Shown: positions 1 to 11,990 of the stretch, one piece after another
Numbering within the stretch: position 1 is the first letter of the stretch
Layout: each line of letters begins with the position of its first letter
Assembly (NCBI RefSeq): GCF_037975245.1
Contig: NC_092563.1
Location: 25,450,960 to 25,514,959 of the forward strand
Origin: Apostichopus japonicus
Lineage: Eukaryota; Echinodermata; Holothuroidea; Aspidochirotida; Stichopodidae
DNA length: 64,000 nt
Direction of reading: 5' to 3'
Notes under the pieces: model-generated
Database searches by the model: none
What the model saw: only the letters and a program-made list of their open reading frames with translations
Told to the model about the DNA's origin: nothing
Program-made: the position numbers and the translations under genes

Positions 1-426
1 TAATACGTGCGGCGTCCAGCTGCACATTAGATCTCAATTTGCTGTAACGTTTGATATTGTCTGTGCTAAACGTCTACGACACTTACACGGCGAGGCTATC
101 CATAATTGATCACAAACATTTTTTCCTTCAAACATATTAAAATGAAATTTCTCATTTTTCTTTCCTAAGACAGCAAACATGGGTTTGTCTCTCAGTGAGC
201 GGCTATTGAAGTTATATGGTTGGCCAGTCAAAATTGTACTTGCCGTAAATAATGTTAATGAGCTATGCTTTATCTACATAAGCTGCCTGCTTGTCGATTC
301 GACAAATTACAAAGTTCCACTGATGCAAAACTTCATCGCTACATACTTTTTGGAAGATTAAATCAAGAATGTAATCTCATGAAGATTTATCTACAGCTCT
401 TCAGCACATAATGGGTTATAGTTTCA
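1..426. other. Left edge, mostly non-coding
   Basis: Apart from the possible minus-strand exon at 87-164, nothing is recognised. Short open frames on both strands have no family resemblance. Confidence 0.5.
87..164 (-). CDS. Candidate internal exon (26 codons, phase 1-1)
   Basis: A minus-strand open segment lies between a good acceptor (TTTGCTGTCTTAG, exon from 164) and a perfect GTAAGT donor (exon end 87). Both ends are phase 1. The peptide reads KKNEKFHFNMFEGKNVCDQL and onward, which looks like real protein rather than repeat translation. It may belong to the gene whose first coding exon is at 8157-8699, or to another gene continuing past the left edge. No family was recognised. Confidence 0.25.
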
Positions 427-429
427 AAT

Positions 430-619
430 TATGAGGCAGAAGAATACAAGCACCTCACGGTGGTTTATTCTTCAGCGTTCACGTGATACACGTAGCATAC
501 ATCAAGGATTGAACCAAACCAAACTATGAGGCACAAGAATACAATCACCTCATGGTGGTTTATTTATCAGCGTTCACGTGATACACGTATCATACATCCA
601 GGATTGAACCAAACCAAAC
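430..619. repeat. 95-bp tandem duplication
   Basis: Two diverged copies of a 95-bp unit start at 430 and 525 (TATGAGGCA..AAGAATACAA). Both contain the palindrome-like TTCACGTGATACACGTA and end with GGATTGAACCAAACCAAAC. A third partial start follows at about 620. Confidence 0.85.
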
Positions 620-620
620 T

Positions 621-2290
621 TCGAGCCACATCAGTACTCTCAGTCAATCACCTTACGATGACCGCTGTAGCTTTAATTCAGCAGATATAAATATAAATTT
701 CCTTAATTTTTCGCTGGTGGCATTTTTCAAATCTCGAACTGCCAGCCTAAGAGCTTTGTATTTCTCTTGGCTAAAAGAGCGACTTGATTAATCTGATAAA
801 GTCTTTTTTGAATTCCTTGGTGTGCACTCAAGGTTAATAACCAGAGACAACACATGCCTGTTAATGAAACCCTGTCTTTTTGGTACACTTTTCATAGAGG
901 TCAAACTAAAAGGCCCTTAAGGTGTTCAACTCCGTTGCCACTTGTGTTTTGACAGTTTCATTAGAAAGAGCTCAGCCTTAACAGCACAAAGGTGTGACTT
1001 AATTTCTGAAGAATTAAGTTCGGAATAGAGGATAAATCCTCTAGTTTTATTGTCTTAATATTGTCTTAATATATATTTGCTATACCGGGATCTGAGCAAA
1101 AACTCGTGTAAAACGATTGGTAATGTTAATTCTTTTTGACGGATGGGGAGGGCCGTGATAGCTTCATAACTATAACACGTTGACATTTCAGAACTATAAA
1201 AGAGTTAATGTTGATAGGTATATAGCATGCATGACTGAGTGATTATGTTGTTGTGATATTTAACTAATTCATCTTCTAATTTATGATATTATTTCGTAAT
1301 CTTCATCCTCATCTGCCAATCAACACACATCTTTTATATAAGTTTATTGTACCACAGTGATTACTTCTACCTTCAGTTTCAACCCATACATTTTAATATT
1401 CTTCCTTTGAGAAGGAATTTTGTTACCAGGTTATGTATGTGCACATCAGAACTGAAGAAGGTACACAGTTACCGTCATAATTGGAGGTTGTCAAGTAAAG
1501 TGATTCGCAGAATAACAACAACATCAGATAACCATTGGAAAGAAATCGCACTTAGTCTTTCATGAACCGTTAGATGTGAACAGATTTGGTTTCAGGTATA
1601 TTCATTCTACAGACTTTATTGATTGGGAGGCCGGATGAAGCAAGCAACTGATTATGGTGTAACTATATTCCTACGACCACGGGGAAACCATAGATTGTTA
1701 CACCTAGCGTCAACTTGAAAATATATTACGGAAGCGGAAAGCTCCAAGCTATTCGACTCTCTGAGAAATCCTATTCCAGAATTAACTATATACCGAAGGG
1801 TTATGCTGAGATAATAAAGGCAGGTGTAGTTAACACGGCACGCAGCGTACATTATAAGATGCATTCAAATCTGACGAATGCAAATCAAATAGATCGATGT
1901 AATGAATGGCTTAAAGTAGAGCTTTTTAAATAGATTTATAAGTGGAGTGAAATCCACGGGATGGAGACTATAAGCCACATAACGTCATTGCTCATCCTGT
2001 GTTAAATCCAGCTATAAAGGGCATTCTCCCTGCAGTATGGATATGAATACTAGAAAGTTATCCATTTAAAGAAATAGTTCAAAATCCTAAACAGATTTAC
2101 AGACTGATCAGTCGATGGTAAAAGCGCCTGTTGATTTATGCGATAGCTTAATCAGGTTAGCCTGTCTTGAGTATATTATATATAGGAGTATCGACACAGA
2201 CTGACCGACACTGTGACATATAGAACCGCATACACAATGAATTTTACAACCAGAAAGTCAAGAGGGTAGTGATTCCTTGCCATTTCGTTG
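621..2290. other. No recognised feature
   Basis: AT-rich unique-looking sequence. Open frames at 1347-1565 and 1652-1933 are short and lack splice or family support. Confidence 0.5.
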
Positions 2291-2400
2291 TTGTTGTATG
2301 AGGTATACAGGTTGATCCACATACCAAAAGTGAAGTTCACTCAACTTTTATTTAATTGGCCCTCTGTTGATTTTAAATGACCTTTGACCTCCGCGGAGAT

Positions 2401-2635
2401 GTATGTATATATGTATTTTAGATCCTCCTGCAAGTAGCAACTCGCGAAGAAGCCATCATTGGCTTATCAAAGCCGCAAGATGACCGAAGTCAGTCTCTTA
2501 GATTCATATTTAACGTCCATGATTATGAATTGTCAACACTTCTGTAACTGGACGACATACATTAATCTTGGAGTGACTCGTACTCGGGACCTTATGATTG
2601 AAAGGCACCGGCGTTAAACACTGAGCTAACACTCC
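2401..2635 (-). mobile_element. tRNA-derived SINE, copy 1
   Basis: Read on the minus strand from 2635, the head is GGAGTGTTAGCTCAGTG, matching a tRNA A box. About 40 nt later comes a degenerate B box (AGTACGAGTCACTCC). The body then runs to a tail of ATACATAT-type repeats at 2401. A second copy with the same start, body and tail lies at 53704-53947. The internal pol III promoter and short tandem tail are classic SINE structure. Confidence 0.8.
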
Positions 2636-2654
2636 TTAGAAATATTGTACTAAA

Positions 2655-2990
2655 TAATAAGGTGAAGCCAAATAGCATATAGGAAGTTCATATCAAGCTT
2701 TATGCTTGGATTTTTCCCCAGACTTTGACCTCTTGTTGACCTCAAAGAACTTCTGAGCTGCTCATAAAACAATGGTATCTTTGTAATTAAATAAGGTGGA
2801 TCCACGTACCAAGTATGAGGGCAAAATCACAGTATTACTTTTGTAGTCATCGTGTTTACATTGTGCCAGACTTTGACCTCTTGTTGACCTCAAAGGAATT
2901 TTGAGCAGCACATAAAACAATTGGACCATTGTACTTAATGAGGTGGATCCACATACAACTATGAAGTAACTCCATTGATTTATTTTTTAC
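2655..2990. repeat. 148-bp direct repeat with GACCTC motifs
   Basis: The block GACTTTGACCTCTTGTTGAC starts at 2721 and again at 2869. Each is followed by TGAGC(A/T)GC..CATAAAACAA and then a GGTGGATCCAC box. A related single unit with TGACCTTTGACC lies at 2310-2400. The same style of module recurs at 10.0-10.6 kb and 58.2-58.4 kb, so this is a dispersed family with tandem duplication here. Confidence 0.75.
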
Positions 2991-3404
2991 TTTTTGAGTT
3001 ATGGAGTGTACAAGCTAAGGCGTCACACGTTCAGACACACGCAACCAAATTGTCAGAGACATACAAACACACTTCGTCACCACAACCTCCTCGAACAGGT
3101 AGGTATCTCTGTTGAATTACTGCAAGAAAAGCGACTCCGAGAGCTCCACGACGTCATTAAGACAACTTTCCAGCAAACCCTGTCATTACTTTACCAATCA
3201 CTAATGAAATATGACTCTAAACTAAAAGTTATGTCATACTTTTGACTTCTGAACTGTTTCGTTTCCTTTAGCCATTAGTTTAGATATAATTGAGCAACAT
3301 TTGAACCAAACTCTTATGTACCAAATGTTTCGATACATAATACTAGTCATGGTGAGATGCCTTCCTGCTGTACAATCGTTCAATGGCCTGACCATAGAGA
3401 TCTA

Positions 3405-3893
3405 ACTAAAGGCTATGGTCTTACACCCTCCCACGGTGATTTGTTTGTATGCTATGGCCTCACATCCTGACCAATGTATCCTGCTTGCATGATATGGCTT
3501 CACAGTTTTGACCATGGTGATATGTTTGTATGCTATGGTTATACAGCCTAACCACGGTGATCTGTTTGTATGCTATGGCTTCACACCCTGACCACGGTGA
3601 TCTGTTTGTATGCTATGGCCTCACACCCTGAACATGGTGATCTGTTTGTATGCTATTGCCTCATTCCCTGACCATGGTGACCTGTTTGTATGATATGGCT
3701 TCACACCCTGACCATGGTGACCTGTTTGTATGCTATGGCTATAACCTTGACCACGGTGATCTGTTTGTATGCTTTGGCCCCAAACCCTGACCACGGTGAT
3801 CTGTTTGTATGCTATAGTCTCACACCCTGACCATGGTGGGCTACGTGCATTATATGGTTTCACACTTTTGACCATGTTGATTGGTTTGTATAC
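3405..3893. repeat. 40-bp minisatellite, about 12 copies
   Basis: Unit: CTGACCACGGTGATCTGTTT followed by GTATGCTATGGCTTCACACC. Copies differ by a few substitutions and the occasional indel. The 84-codon minus-strand open frame over it is a by-product. Confidence 0.9.
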
Positions 3894-4848
3894 CGTTCCC
3901 TCAACAAACTATAGGAAGCTCTTATATAGACACATATAAGCCAATGAGCGCATTGCAGCATTCGTAGTTCTTCTGAATCAGTGTTAAGCAGTTCCGAAGA
4001 AATCTGACAGAGGCCAGATTTGGGTGATAACTATACTAGGGGCAACAAAAGTAGACACACAGGAAGAAATTTAGTCCCGACTCTGGGAATTTGTGAATAT
4101 GCATATACTTGCATATACTTGTTATTACCCCTTTTTTGTGTTAAAAGAACTCGATTTTTGACACAATTCATTTGGATATAAAATCATGTAGCCCCGAGCA
4201 TGATTGCGCTTTGATTAAGTTGTCTGCTGAAGAGGTTCTGTGTCCTTAATCTGATGTTATCCCTTAAGCCCACTAATATGTAACAAGTGCATGACGTATA
4301 ACAGGTTTATGTGGGATTTGCAACTCTGTTATTGAATGCCGTTCTCGAATAAAGCTGAAAACATAACTGTCTCATTACACTGTCATTGCGGAATTTATCT
4401 AACTTTCTTTCACATTAATAATATCTCTTATAATATGAAGAAGAACCGTTCGTAGTCAAATTTTGATCGCGGCTTGATCACATAATTTAACAGCATTTCA
4501 TTCATAGAAGTAACGGACAAAAATCATTGTAAACTATAACAATGATATATAATTGGTTGGCTTGTTAACATATATAGACTTAGTGTGACCAGTTTATATG
4601 GCCTTGTGGTAACGACGCGCTCTATTTTCTACGTAACATACAACTCCAGTGTTGCCATCACTATACGTTAATGCAAAGAAGATTGTATCGACTAACAAGT
4701 AAATAGAAAGTATCCCTTGTGCAGAGAATGATTGCATTCAGCTAATTAAATTTTTGCTCATTTCACGGTTATATGAAGGTCTTCTATGGTGTGTGTGATG
4801 TGTTTCTTTGTATAGGTGTAGGTGCTAAAGTATTTATTGTGCCCTTAC
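3894..4848. other. No recognised feature
   Basis: AT-rich sequence, no family resemblance on either strand. Confidence 0.5.
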
Positions 4849-4995
4849 CTTATACCTGGAAAGCAAAGAAGAGGCTCTGAAATGTTAGCTTTTCCAAACA
4901 AGCATGAATATACTTTTGCACATTTTACCAAAAGGTTAATCGTTGCTTTAGTCTCAAGGATACATAAACCATCTAAGTGACGCCAACTGCGTGGG
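4849..4995 (-). CDS. Candidate internal exon, possibly of the FAD-protein gene
   Basis: On the minus strand an open stretch is bounded by an acceptor (TATCCTGCAG, exon from 4995) and two possible donors: CCAG|GTATAA (exon end 4856) and AAG|GTAAGG (exon end 4849). The encoded peptide includes ILETKATINLLVKCAKVY and SEPLLCFPG, which looks protein-like in composition. It lies downstream of the FAD exon on the same strand, so it could be a later exon. No homology was recognised, and the splice-site evidence alone is weak. Confidence 0.25.
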
Positions 4996-5319
4996 CTGCA
5001 GGATACAAGTGGATATACAAACGAATGTGATAAACGACACACGTACTAGTTTTTATCACATATTCTCTGATGTAAATGTCACTTATCTGTTTTCAACCCT
5101 TCACAGAAGTGAAATGGGTTGTCATACCTTATGTATTATATACAGGCTGGGGGATCAGGTGTTATCAGCCTAAGATGAATACAAATACCAAAAATAATTA
5201 ATTTGTTTGTTTTTTGTTGTGTTTTATAATGTATTGTTTATAACTACAAGTAGTTTAGCGTTCACAGTTATTACGAAGATACCAGCGCATTCATGAAAGG
5301 AAATTCCTTTTTTTTATAT

Positions 5320-5370
5320 TGGAAATTGAAAATTATATTGAAAATTATATTGAAAATTATTTTTATATTG
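5320..5370. repeat. Short TTGAAAATTATA repeat
   Basis: Three tandem copies of TGAAAATTATAT within AT-rich sequence. Confidence 0.7.
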
Positions 5371-5599
5371 GATGCACGAACCTAGATTTAAGCCATTTGC
5401 TGATTAGCATCCATAACAAGCAGAGTACTTACACATGACGTTAGTATATTGAAGGTATATATTTGTTTTCTACACGTTATTATCATTATACCATAACATC
5501 AGTTACAAGTAATTGTATTTTATCGTTTTTACGTATCTTGCCAGCTTTGTCTTATGTCTTAGTATTTGAAAGTCTTCTATATTTTGTATATTTGTGTAT

Positions 5600-5695
5600 T
5601 TGTGTATTTTATGTACTGTACGTATGTTTTATATTGTGAGCAATCAATTGCCCAGCTTGGGATGCAATAAAGAGAATCTGAATCTGAAGTGTACG
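5600..5695 (+). mobile_element. Probable LINE 3' tail
   Basis: The stretch ends GGGATGCAATAAAGAGAATC followed by TGAATCTGAA. A polyadenylation-like AATAAA running directly into GAATCTGAATCTGAA repeats is the usual 3' end of CR1/L2-type non-LTR retrotransposons. No reverse transcriptase is visible upstream, so this would be a strongly 5'-truncated copy. Confidence 0.5.
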
Positions 5696-6288
5696 TTATA
5701 TTGAAATCGATTAGCTTGATATATATTTCACATTTACAACAAAAGCAATGTGTGAACTAAAAGCTATCAAGCAAAAACAAAAGGAAAACATGCGATTTTT
5801 ATAATTCTTCTGCTTTTTTTGTGTACCATTAGGCCTTTATATGTTTCATTGCAACAGAAGTTGCTAAATATTGAAATCAATTAGTTTTCATAATACTTTT
5901 TCATATTGACAACAGAAGCAAAGTACTAGCAAGAAAAAGAAAACATGTGATGTTTTTATTCTTTTTTTTTTTAACCATTATAATTAATTGCAAGAGAAGT
6001 TGTTGAAGTTTATAATATATATTTCATTTTGGCGTGAGGAAAACAAATTTAAATTTTATAATGACACAAAATTTGTGTTGATTATAGTTATACTTGTTGA
6101 GATCATGATTATGGCTGTGTTGTACTTATATATATTACATATGAATAGCACATAAGTGGAGCGTATTCTTTCCATAAGCATAATTTATTGACAGTGAGCG
6201 TATATATGGCCTGGGAATCTGTTACGTATAACGTTTGAAAATTAATAAGGCAGCCGTACTGCAAAAACGGAAGGGAAGTCAAGATGAA

Positions 6289-6291
<3 letters not shown>

Positions 6292-6367
<76 letters not shown>
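6292..6367. repeat. (AT)n microsatellite
   Basis: Pure TA dinucleotide run of about 75 bp. Confidence 0.97.
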
Positions 6368-6369
<2 letters not shown>

Positions 6370-6879
6370 AGGATCACGCGTTTCCTTCAGCTATAGCTCA
6401 ACAGAATAAACATATATCTCATCTTATTTATAGCACGTGAATTTGATTAGGAAAGGGGATAATAATATTTTAAGCAGATAGATTCAAACAACTTGCGTAC
6501 ATGATGACATATTGTCCATGGTTAGATGCATGATCGGTTAATACTTGACCGAAATATTGCCAGTGAATTCAAGATTAGAGATCTTCCTGTGAGTTGAGGG
6601 ACTTGCATCCACACCCTCAATAGCGCCTATAGCGATGCAATGTCAGAATTGGGACCCGCACTCATATATTATCCAGGGTAGTGATAACAGTGAGGTGATT
6701 ACTACAGGGTATACTGCATTGAAGGTTTATTTCACAACTCACACGTCATATATACATCCAGCTAGCATTCATGACGCCATGCAGTGCTGCAGACCGCTTA
6801 CACGATGAAACATTAAGGCAAGCTATACGTAAATCATGTATGCTGACTTGATGCTGGGGATTTGTTCTTTCACATTATG

Positions 6880-7110
6880 CATACTTGCATACTTCTCATA
6901 CTTGCATACTTGCATACTTGCATACTTCTCATACTTACATACTTGCTGTAAATTGCATTGCTTTCTATTCTGTCCATGCCTTTCATACAACATATGCAAT
7001 GAATGAACTAAAGTAACTTGCAGTGCTTTCTATTCTTTGCATGCTTTCCATACAACATATGCAATGAATGAACTAAAGTAAATTGCAGTGTTTTCTATTC
7101 TTTCAAGCCT
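6880..7110. repeat. CATACTTG array followed by a 65-bp repeat
   Basis: 6880-6945 is a run of CATACTTG and CATACTTCT units. From 6950 a 65-bp unit (CTTTCTATTC..ATACAACATATGCAATGAATG) is present in 2.3 copies, starting at about 6961, 7026 and 7091. Confidence 0.85.
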
Positions 7111-8156
7111 TGCATGTGTAATCACCATATCCTGAGTTGTTATACTTCTCTACAGTATACTTATACCGTTATATCATTCTGTGCTTTCCAAACTCACTTC
7201 CGTTCATTTTTACAACTTTCATTCTTTCCAGAATCGGCGCTTGATGAACCACAACATCCTAAGCTGATATTGTCAACATCTGTCAAACACTATGCATATT
7301 ACTTAGCGTGATCGTCTTTGAAGAGCAAAGCACTAAGAGAGTGCCTTCTCTTCTGATGAATATGCATATTGTGTACAATAGAAAGCATATCTCTTGAAAC
7401 CAACAGAAAACTACAATCCGACATTTCTTTATAACACCATGTCCTAGATATTTAAATAAAACACTTCTACTCTTCCCTGAACATGTTAATACTTTTAACT
7501 ATGATATTAACATACGGGGACTATGGTAACGTGTGGATTCCCTGGAAGAAATCATTGGAAATCACAAATTATTCAACAAAATAGCAATTAATTGAGAATT
7601 TGGGGACTTTTCTCCTAAAAGGAGCGAAAACTAAAGATTCATAAGAAATTGGATTTGGTAATTGCTGTCTTGTAACGATGCCTACGAGAGCAAAATGTAT
7701 GTGCATGTAAAGGTCACAAGCCACTTGTAGGCTCAACAGCCTGTTGTGGGAATTATCATCGCCCACACAGTGATTGTGTTATACCCAACGATCACATACC
7801 AAACAGTATGTGAAACGTACCTCACATAATGGTGTGTAGCGTAAGGTATACATTTCACTCCATTCAAGAGTATGGTAGTTGCTAATCAAACGCATAGTTT
7901 TATAAAAAATAATAATAATAATGTTGTAGAACCATTAAAGCTTCAATTTGAATACAGTGAATTATAGACAGAAATTTTTCCCGGAACTTTGTAGTATCCT
8001 GCATCTATACGATCAAATGAATATTTAAATCCTCCATGGAGAGCGTAAGACATCTATTTGGCTAAAATGGGAAATTGTTCCTTAGAAATAGCAAAACTGC
8101 AAAACTTTTTGGTAACTTTAAAATTGGCTGGTTTGAAAAAAAAAATGTAAACTCAC
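7111..8156. other. Probable intron of the FAD-protein gene
   Basis: It lies directly downstream of the donor at 8156/8155 on the minus strand. No further exon is convincing. A short (AAT)n lies near 7908-7922. Confidence 0.4.
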
Positions 8157-8699
8157 CTTAGTACCTAGATGAACATGAATCTCGGGAGATGACCTCTGCT
8201 GTAGAACACTCAACAGGTAGTCCTGGAAAATACCAATCCTAGTGTAAAATCGGTCTTTCTCCCAACAACCTTCGAGGTTATCGAAATCGACACCCAGTTT
8301 TCTCATAAAGCTGACAGAACGACCATCGAGCATGATCTGATGGGATCGACCCATTAACTGGGCCCTTGTCCGTTCCTCGTACATAACGATTTTCGAGGCG
8401 ACGTTGCTCTGAGCCGCTAGGATGGCGGCTGTCAGTCCAACGGGACCCGAACCGATAATGTAAACGTCTAACTTGCCTCGCCATTTCCTCACGATGTCGT
8501 ATGAACTTTTACAGATAACGAAACAGCACACGACACAAATTGTCACCAGAAGAGTTTCACCGGCCGCCGCCGATTTCATCCCAATGTTGTCCGCTGCCAT
8601 TCCACCATCACCGCTTCTTGCAGGCTCATTCAACGAACTTACATAAACACTCTCGTTGAATGCTACTTGAGATTCTAATGAGGAGGCAGCTAGCTTCAT
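8157..8699 (-). CDS. First coding exon of a membrane-anchored FAD-binding monooxygenase-like protein
   Basis: Seen: an ATG at 8699 opens 181 codons that end exactly at a consensus donor (AAG|GTGAGT, exon end 8157, phase 0). The frame continues only 12 codons into the intron. Residues about 49-66 (TLLVTICVVCCFVICKSS) form one hydrophobic membrane segment after a polar N-terminus. Immediately after a short basic stretch (VRKWRGK) comes a dinucleotide-binding Rossmann start, DVYIIGSGPVGLTAAILAA, with its GxGxxG-type loop near residues 82-88 and an acidic end of the second strand (VMYEER). Known: this arrangement is typical of FAD-dependent hydroxylases and monooxygenases; the ADP-ribose of FAD binds this loop. 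Inferred: an N-terminally anchored flavoprotein with its catalytic domain on one face of a membrane, perhaps the ER. Substrate is unknown. The rest of the gene must lie at lower coordinates. I do not recognise a named orthologue. Confidence 0.72.
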
Positions 8700-10000
8700 C
8701 TTCCAAGGTAGAGGAGAACGATCGCGAGTTGATTAGAACGCCGTCTGCAGAGTAAACAACGAGAAAAATGACTAGCTCATTAAGTCTGCCTGTTTCTTGT
8801 AACCAAAGACAAAAGAAGAAACCTCAGCACGAAAGAGATAATGATCAAAGGCTTCATTTAGTTTTTTTGTCCGTTTAGTAAGCAAAGTACTCGATACTCC
8901 ATGACGTATATAAAGCTGCGCTGTCAATTGAGCAAAGTTAGTTGCGAGAGTTGATCGAACGAAAAAGCGCAAAATAACGATGCATCAACCGAACTATACA
9001 CTGCAGCAGTGTTGCAGCAGTATTAATATATTACATTATGCATTCAATTGAATACATGACAGCAAAGCGGTCTCTTTTTTACATATAAACAATTCCTGAG
9101 GGTGGCATCAGCGTACCCACATCATTGTTATAGCTGATTGGAAATCCCGATAATATGCCAGCAACTGGGTATCAGGTGTTGGACCTAAAGGTAAATGCCG
9201 GTTATATGAACTCCAAGAAACGAAAAACAAAAATTCTTGAGAAGAACGATGGGTTTGTAATCTGCATTTTGCACAGCTCTTATATGAAAGTAATTTAAAT
9301 ACAAACACACACACACACACGCGCGCACACACACACATATATACATGTATGGAACAAGTATATGTACTAATAAAATCTTAAATAAGTAATATTATAGACA
9401 CAAATGAAAGAAAGCAAACACGTATATGAAAGCTTTATAACAAGATGTTATTGCTATTCTTTTGTATGATATCATGGTTGAATTAAGTTTCTTTTGAGCC
9501 CTGCAAGCGACACGAAAATGAAAACCGCCAATGTTGTGCAGGGTTTACATTAATTAAGAATTCAGTTGCATTATATTGTTCAAAAAAAAGTCCGACAGAA
9601 AACTTACCTGAAATTTTCATTTGAAAAATCAACATAACCTTTAACATTTTGAAATGCCTGTTAGAACCCATTGTTTTATTACCATTGATACTTGATTGAT
9701 GTTATTTAATCTGTTTTGATGTTCTACATTACGCCCCCACCAAAACCTTATAACACCCACTCAAAGCACGGAGATTGTACAATTTACAACGAGATGACGA
9801 ACAAGCTACAACCGCATAACACAGGCAAAACTGCATACTAAAGAGTGCCATAACATGCAATACAGTGAAATACGAGGTGAGATATACGATACAACATAAA
9901 ACAATAGGGCAATACATATAGAGTCACAGATCTCACCTTCTTCATGACTTAACTCTTGGCCTCCTAAGTTTGTTAGAAAGTATGCCACTTTTATCCACAG
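8700..10000. other. Upstream region of the FAD exon, no gene recognised
   Basis: It holds a (CA)n/(CG)n stretch at 9302-9338 that merges into TATATA. No TATA box or start region could be assigned with confidence. Confidence 0.45.
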
Positions 10001-10002
10001 TT

Positions 10003-10650
10003 AGTTTGAACTTGAACGGACTTACGGTCTAGCAGGAGTTCACGACACACTTTTTTTCGCAAAATTCACGCCAAATTGACCTTTGGCCCCAATTGACATT
10101 TGACCTCGAACCTTAGCAACCACATAAAGTACCGTATGTTTTAAAATTGTCCCATCATACGCTTCATATCTTGTGGTTTAAATGACTTTTTTTCTACATT
10201 CAGGAAATAGCTAAGAACCACTTTTTACGTTTATTTAACTTTGACTTCTGACGCCATAGGTCACCTTTACATGGTTAGGCACCTACCCATCAAGTTTGGA
10301 CGTGATCGGAATAACAGTCTAGGAGGAATTCGCGACACACTCTTTCGCACAATTTAAACAAATTTGATCTTTGACCTACAATGACCTTTGACTCCGACTC
10401 TACACACCTAAATCTGTCCTATTTTAAAGTTAACTTCATCCTTCTCTACATATATCTTTTGGTTTAATGCCTTTTTTCGTACTTGTTGACCAGTAGAAAA
10501 TAGGTAAAAACAATTTGTTAGATTTCTTGACTTTTGACGTCATACATTACGCAGGCATGAGTTTACAACCCACCCACCAACTTTGAACTTGATCGGACTT
10601 TCGCGACACATACGCGACACACACGCACTCCCGCAGACAGACACAAATGC
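10003..10650. repeat. Diverged ~300-bp tandem repeat with TTTGACCT modules
   Basis: The order GGA..GTCTAG(C/G)AGGA.TTC.CGACACAC, then a TTTGACC(T/C) block, then ATCTT.TGGTTTAA occurs at about 10015 and again at about 10310. A third partial start (CTTGATCGGACTTTCGCGACAC) lies near 10590. Same family style as 2.3-2.9 kb and 58.2 kb. Confidence 0.7.
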
Positions 10651-10659
10651 ACCCTGACA

Positions 10660-11236
10660 TTTCTGGTGTGGGGTGAAGTACAATATCTCATCTCCCTACA
10701 CATTAAATGTTAGATCACGTCATGATGGAGATGAGATCTGCAATTCCATGGATTGCGCGCTTGTTATGCTTGTAGCCGATGCGGCATGTATGGAATGACA
10801 TGTTGTAACTCCAACGTGTCAGGATGCAATTATTCACAATCACTGTAGTAATATATATAGTTTGCCAATTAAGTGTTTGCAATTGTCTTTTGATTGCAGT
10901 CAGTTGCTAAATATAACGAATTATCTGTCTTCTCAGGGATGCTTGTGTTCAAGTAGTGTTTGCATGACCTGGGTTATCATTAGTATGGTATATCAGTTAT
11001 ATTGTGTGCATAAAGGCAACCGTTGTGAATCCACGATAGTTTCAGTGAAATTGTTTCATGTTTTGCAACAGTAAAATCATCATTGAAATCCTACAGTGAA
11101 AGTTACAACGCTACTAAACAGAGAATTAAGGGTGGTATAAAAAATAAACAACAGCACAATAGTCAGTGGAATAAAGGGAAATTGTGTTTCGAGCCACCAA
11201 GATGCATGTTAAATATGAACAGATTGAGTAATTAAT
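10660..11236. other. No recognised feature
   Basis: The 70-codon frame at 10862-11074 has no family resemblance or splice context. Confidence 0.45.
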
Positions 11237-11238
11237 GT

Positions 11239-11367
<129 letters not shown>

Positions 11368-11459
11368 TATGTGTTGAGATACGTGTCATTACATGCCAAA
11401 AATCTTATATTCGTCTGTTTCTGCTTGCTTTCAACATGCACACAGTTGGCTTCATCATT

Positions 11460-11990
11460 TAGCTTCTATATATGTATGTACATCATTTATCTTATATATG
11501 TATGTACATCATTTAACTGTATGTATATATATAGATATATATACATTAGTTAGCTTCTATGTGTTTGTAAATCAGTTAGCTTCTTTATGTGTGTACATCA
11601 TTCAGCTTCTATATGTATATACATCAGTAGCTTTTATATGTATGTACATCATTTAGCTTCTATATGTATGTTCATCCATAGCTTCTATATGTATGTACAT
11701 CATTCAGCTTCTATATGTATATACATCAGTAGCTCCTATATGTATGTACATCATTTAGCTTCTATATGTATGTTCATCCATAGCTTCTATATGTATGTAC
11801 ATCATTCAGCTTCTATATGTATATACATCAGTAGCTTCTATATGTATGTACATCATTTACCTTCTATATGTATGTTCATCCATAGCTTCTATATGTATGT
11901 ACATCATTCAGCTTCTATTTGTACGTACATCTGTATAGCTTCTATATGTATATACATCACTTAATAGCTTCTATATTTATGTACATCTTT
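11460..11990. repeat. 102-bp higher-order minisatellite
   Basis: The basic unit is AGCTTCTATATGTATGTACATC(A)TT at 24-27 bp. Four variant units in fixed order (ending ATTC, CAGT, ATTT, CATCCAT) form a 102-bp higher-order unit repeated about four times from roughly 11600. The period is divisible by three, which gives a 125-codon plus-strand open frame that should not be read as a gene. Confidence 0.9.

Noticed and set aside
11587-11964. 125-codon frame with MYVHH and ASIC repeats
   Set aside because: Product of the 102-bp higher-order repeat.
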